A stretch of 64,000 bases of DNA from Sclerurus mexicanus (Eukaryota; Chordata; Aves; Passeriformes; Furnariidae): the NCBI GenBank assembly GCA_013396755.1, contig VWZF01006903.1, positions 1,088,968 to 1,152,967 of the forward strand, written 5' to 3'. This document shows, piece by piece, positions 59,501-64,000 of the stretch (position 1 is its first letter; the number at the start of each line of letters is the position of its first letter). Made by a program: the position numbers and the translations under genes. The notes under the pieces are model-generated. The model was not told where the DNA came from and ran no database searches. It saw only the letters and a list, made by a program, of their open reading frames with translations.

Positions 59501-62500
59501 GCATCATAAAAATGCCTGTATTTTTGTTTGGAAAGCTTTGTAGTGGGAGGATGCCAGGGCCAGCGAGATAAAGATGTTTAAACAGCTTTGTGAAAGCTGC
59601 TTCTGCAAAATCTTTCTTTGCAGTATTCACAAGCTCTCTTAAAAAGTTTTACAGTCAACAGTGGCTGAAATTAAGAAACGAAATTAAAGCATATGCAATA
59701 TTAAAAAAGCAAAACCCCAAACAAAAATAGATGCCAAAAAAGGGACCTGTGCCTCTAGGCTTTGTGTGTCCCAGACAGACTGCGTTCCACACACCCCAAA
59801 TGTTTCAAAATACTTGGAGGCTCAAGGGATCAGTAGCTATGTCATGCTATTCCTGTAACCTACATCCTTCTTTGCCTCTATCCCATTATTAATGTGACAT
59901 TCTGAGATTCCTGGAGACAATTAAAATTCTTTCACTCACTTCACTGGGCCGGTAGCTGACTTCCTGATGCATATCCTCACTTGTCTTACATATCTGCAGT
60001 TTAGATGGTGGAGGCTCCACTGTGGGTTCCTTTCAGGATCCTTCCTGCCCATCCCGTGAAACTGGGCCCTTGCAGCATCCCTCCTTGTTGTACTTGCTCT
60101 GAAATGAGGAGGAAGGCACATCACATCACACCTGCCCTTTAGACTGGTACCACATGGGCATTTGGGATGTAATTCTGCTGGTCAATTTTTTTCTAGTGCC
60201 CTATCGTTTTTATGTTCAACAGTATTTCCCTTGAGATGCTATAGTTCAAAACCTTACCACTTCATGCTATGTGCTAGTCAGAGCTTTTTACATTATCTTA
60301 CTGTAACTTCAAAAAAAGCAAATTATTCAGTATGTCAGAGGAAATAGCTTCCATCCACTGCATTCTTGGGCTGAAAGCAAAGGTTTGTATTCTGTCCTCT
60401 CAATTTTATTAAAAAACATAAGGCATCAGCCTTCATGTAGCTCAAATACATTTCCTTACGTGGTGACATACCATGTCTGATACCGTAGAATGAACTTGAT
60501 ACGAATTTCTATTCAGTGCACTCAGCATACTGAATACTATTTAATTCTCCAGTGCTGTGTGATTGAACACACTGATCATGGGAACAGAATGCGTGCTGAG
60601 CTTTGCACTACCTTGTTTTGCTCTCTCCTGGGTTTTTTTGTGGTGATGTTTTTTCTTTTCCATGTCTGAGGACTGACCACTTCCTTCCTATGACCGAGAA
60701 GAATTCAACTCCCAGGCCCTGCCCTTGGTTTCATCTATTGTCCCTCAGGGATATGTGACTTGCTAGCCTTGGTATCATTAGGTTTTTGATGTGAAATACA
60801 TAGGACCAGTGAGTTGGGACACATGTGCCTAGAGATTCAGAACAGCTATTCAGAAATTAGGAAAATGAAGTGATTTTATACAATTAGGTCAGAAGCTACT
60901 CTTGAGGTTAATAAGGGAGAGAGTGTTTTCTGTTCAAGCACAAAGCTCTTGTTTCTCAGACTAATCCTAGCGATCAGTTTGCTACAGAAAATCCCCAACT
61001 CTGTACTTTTATTTCCAAGCCAGTACCTGTGCCTGGTAGCGTTGGTTTTATCGGTTACAGCTGGCCCAGAGCAATGTGGGAAATGGACAATTTACAGCGT
61101 ATCAGTGCCCGTCTCTCTCTCAGGTGCTGTGACTGGAAAGTTATTTTATGTTACAGAGGATAAAATTTCTTTATTCTCTGCCATGTCTTGCACAGATTAA
61201 AGGAAAGATAACTGGTCCAATCATCATTATATGCTCAAAAGCATAGATAGAAAAATCCATGCCTATCAATTCTGTAAGTCTGAAGGAAATTTGCAGAGGA
61301 AACAAATGACCCACAGTGAAAAGGGATAATACTTTACCAAATGGATACCTGGGAGCCATGTGGCTAAGCTAACAGTAAAAATGACCCATTCTTTTCAACA
61401 CGAAATTAGTTCTCTACTGAAGTATAGGAAAAAGATTTTTGTGCTGTTTTATCACCTGCTCCTCATCTCTAGAATCTGTGTATTCACCTTGATTTATGAG
61501 GGCAAGTGGGGGGAATCAGGTGAATTTTAAATGACATGTATCAAGATCATAGTGGTTTATTTTTTTTTCCTTCCAGGCTATATATTTTTTCTAACTCTAT
61601 TTTTGTAAAATAGCAAAATTTTTACTGCTTGTAAAGCCAGAGAATTTTTGGTTACTTCTCTTCCAATATTTCATCACTGCTCCTCTGTCAAGGAACCCTA
61701 CTGATGAAGAGTAAAGCAAGTTATTTGATATGCAGTGGGTCTAGGTAGATATTCTGACTATGGGTCAGATCAGCTGTTACAATAACTTCTTATTTATGTT
61801 AATAACTTGTATCTATGTCTACAACTGTACCTCAGACATGCTATGCAGCAGTGGAGTAATTTGCTATTGCTCTTCAATATGGGAAACAGAGTATGCTGGG
61901 CCTACTCTAAGGTCATTCAGAATTAGAAATACATATTTTGGCAAGTTTAATTAAAAAAGAAAGAAAAGAAAAGATAAATAGTGTCACCCTCATGGAAAGC
62001 CAGGAACCTGTGTGCAGTTTGCCCTCAAAACTTCCCTCTAGGTAGGTCAGTGAATTGCACACTTCAGTCACTGTGGGCCAGTGGCATCAAAGTCTGTTTG
62101 TCCGTGCCCACCAGGAGGAAAAACAGGAGGGGTTTGGAGTCAAAGTGTTGCAAGTGGGATCCAAACAAAAAGCAGAGTTATGTGTACTGTGAGGATACTT
62201 ACCCCTTTACAGCTGAGAAATTACATGGATGGTTTTCACTCTTTCTGGACCCAAGCACCTACCGCTGCTGGTTCAGAGGGATAAAAATGGAGATGAAAAA
62301 GGCAATAGAAAGAAAACCCACTTTCTATAAATGTCATTAAATTATCTGACATCAAGTGATACAACTAATACTTTTAGATAATCTGGAAAATTCAGATATA
62401 ATTGGTATCAGAAACTAGCTGGTGATCAACACTGTTGCTCTTTGGAGATAAAATTAGGTGCAGGTTCTTTGCAGAATACTATGGGGGAAAAGGCTATTGA

Positions 62501-62755
62501 AAATTCAGCTGAAATACATTATTTCTTCTATAATTTTTTATTTCTGTTTATTACTAATCCTTTCTTGCTCTCTGATCTTAATTTAAAGCTAATATTTTCA
62601 ATTTTCAGCTCAAATTGTATGTCAGGGTAAATATCAATCTTTAGTACTTATGAACAGAGATGCCTAATGAATTGGAAGAACAGAGTCTTATGAATACTTA
62701 GTTTTAAATACAGTATCACTCTATGTTTATCTAAAATGCTAATTTTTTCTCACAG
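56541..62755. other. AT-rich non-coding stretch, no recognised gene
   Basis: Long AT-leaning sequence with a GC-richer island at about 57,930-58,110 (few CpG). Frames are short; the longest is 119 codons at 61,981-62,340 (+), without recognisable domain or splice borders. Minus-strand donor-like sites occur near 58,612 and 59,228 without clear acceptors. No mobile element was recognised. Confidence 0.5.
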
Positions 62756-62880
62756 TAATGATGTTTTTAATTTTTCTCATTAAAAACATCCTGATGGCTG
62801 AAAAGTACTCTCCCAATCAAGAGGTCAGGAAACCGAGAGAGAAGGAGAGAAGAGCTCCTGCCCTGGAGGTGCCTCTGTAG
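62756..62880 (+). other. Candidate exon (125 bp), weak
   Basis: An acceptor (gctaattttttctcacag) is followed by 125 bases and a moderate donor (CTGTAG|gtatga). A frame from ATG 62,758 runs 40 codons and its TAG is exactly the last three bases before the donor. It includes MAEKYSPNQEVRKPREKERR, a charged stretch. The placement of stop and donor argues against internal coding use; an untranslated or non-coding exon, or a pseudo-exon, is likelier. Confidence 0.15.
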
Positions 62881-64000
62881 GTATGAAAAATATAGTAGTC
62901 CTCTGGGGTATTTTGTGACAAGTATCTGCTTTTGAACCTTCATATTGAAGTAGCTGGGCTAACTCCAAACTGTTACAATGCTATTTAAAACTGTAACCAA
63001 GAAATGACTTTTAAGAAATGTTGCTTTGCCTTTCATCTTTCCATATCAAGGGAATGGCAACTGCATGACAGAAATGAAAGTCTAGGGTGGAGAAATATAT
63101 AAAATTTATAGAAATGTCCTTTTTTGTTTGTGAAAATTGTGATATAGATGAACTATTTAAACAACTGCCCCTGCTAGAGAGTATTTATATCATGGACTTT
63201 TACCTTTAAAAAGAGAAAAGCCTTAAAATCATCCAATTCTAAAATTCTGTCTTTGAACAAGTTTAGAATTACACCTGTCCTAGTGTTTTCTCTTTTTTTT
63301 TATTTACTATATGTGACACCTATATATATGCTATTCTTTCAATCTCTCTACAATAAATGTATGATATTTTTCATAAAGCAGAACCATTATGGAGACTGAC
63401 CTTTGTACTGTTCCTCATATACATCTGAGTCTGAAATTACTGTTAAAGATTTAATTACTCTAGAGAGAGATATTTTAATTGAAAAATGGCTAAATATCAG
63501 CACATTAATTCTGTTTAGTCTGTTTGTTCAGACAGTGTGATTCTGGATGGATTCCTAGCATGGGTAGGAGACTTACCAAGGTGTGAGTTATTGCCAAGAG
63601 GTGTGGGTTTTGGTCTTGCAGTTCTGGAGATGCTCCAAATGTTGGTGTTCGATAGGAGGGATGAGCTATTACTTTTGAGGGAGAGCTAAGTGTAGAGAAG
63701 TTTCAGGATTAAGGAAAAATACTCATCTAGTTCAGGAGCATGTAGTTCCTGAATAACACTTGAAAGAAAAGAATGGGATTATACAATAAAGGACAGCAAT
63801 TTGGATTTGCACAGTTACAGCAAAGGACTCTTCTCTAGTCTCCTAACAAGTAGCTGGGTTCAGCTCTGGCACAGCCCTGTCTGGTTGTTTGCAACGATTG
63901 TCCCGTGGAGCTCATTTCTTTTGGATGGCCCTGTCCCACAGTCCCTGTGGTCCACCTGGATTTCTGCTTTCCCAGAGGATACAGTGTGCATTTTTTGGCT
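62881..64000. other. AT-rich non-coding stretch, nothing recognised
   Basis: No frame of 60 codons, no recognised repeat, and no convincing exon. A short TATATATA run lies near 63,321-63,328. Confidence 0.6.

Noticed and set aside
1..64000. CRISPR arrays, operons, rRNA or prokaryotic mobile elements
   Set aside because: No regularly spaced repeats, ribosome-binding-site/ORF clusters or rRNA-like sequence were seen; the CR1 elements identify vertebrate (avian) DNA.

Overview
This window reads as nuclear DNA from a bird. The main evidence is three fragments of the avian LINE CR1 (about 14,038-14,345 and 37,018-37,515 on +, 44,921-44,985 on -). A short piece at 42,272-42,335 resembles the end of an LTR that, from memory, is abundant in neoavian (non-galliform) genomes. 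Base composition is mixed, CpG is generally rare, homopolymers and T/G-rich tracts are common, and one 30-N assembly gap lies at 17,794-17,823. No bacterial, plasmid or phage features are present, and no complete protein-coding gene can be recognised. Open frames are short (longest 199 codons) and about as long as chance predicts, so the window is best read as intergenic and/or intronic sequence.

Layout. 1-8.6 kb: mostly featureless, with a possible decayed immunoglobulin V-like exon at the left edge (48-233) and a perfect 23-bp palindrome at 2,950. 8.6-9.04 kb: an A-rich stretch with broken coding-like frames rich in charged residues. 9-17.3 kb: plain sequence carrying a MIR-like relic and a CR1 end. 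17.3-20.8 kb: T/G-rich tracts and a poly-G run that abuts the gap. 22.1-22.44 kb: two strong 3' splice sites, the second leading into a frame encoding a hydrophobic segment and a basic tail. 26.9-27.2 kb: a small CpG-rich islet. 30.3-32.5 kb: an ORF-poor tract that looks like constrained non-coding DNA. 37 kb: a CR1 copy with an internal deletion. 42.3-45 kb: an LTR-like scrap and an antisense CR1 end. 46.5-57.9 kb: the most structured part, with several candidate exons that have good splice sites, mostly on +, interleaved with AT-rich sequence containing homeodomain-, FOX- and octamer-type motifs. 58-64 kb: AT-rich sequence with one further weak exon candidate.

The best new hypothesis is an undescribed, probably non-coding, multi-exon + strand transcript between about 46.7 and 57.9 kb, with possible developmental enhancers between its exons. 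It rests only on splice-site sequence. Pseudo-exons of this kind are common in vertebrate introns, so all exon calls have low confidence.
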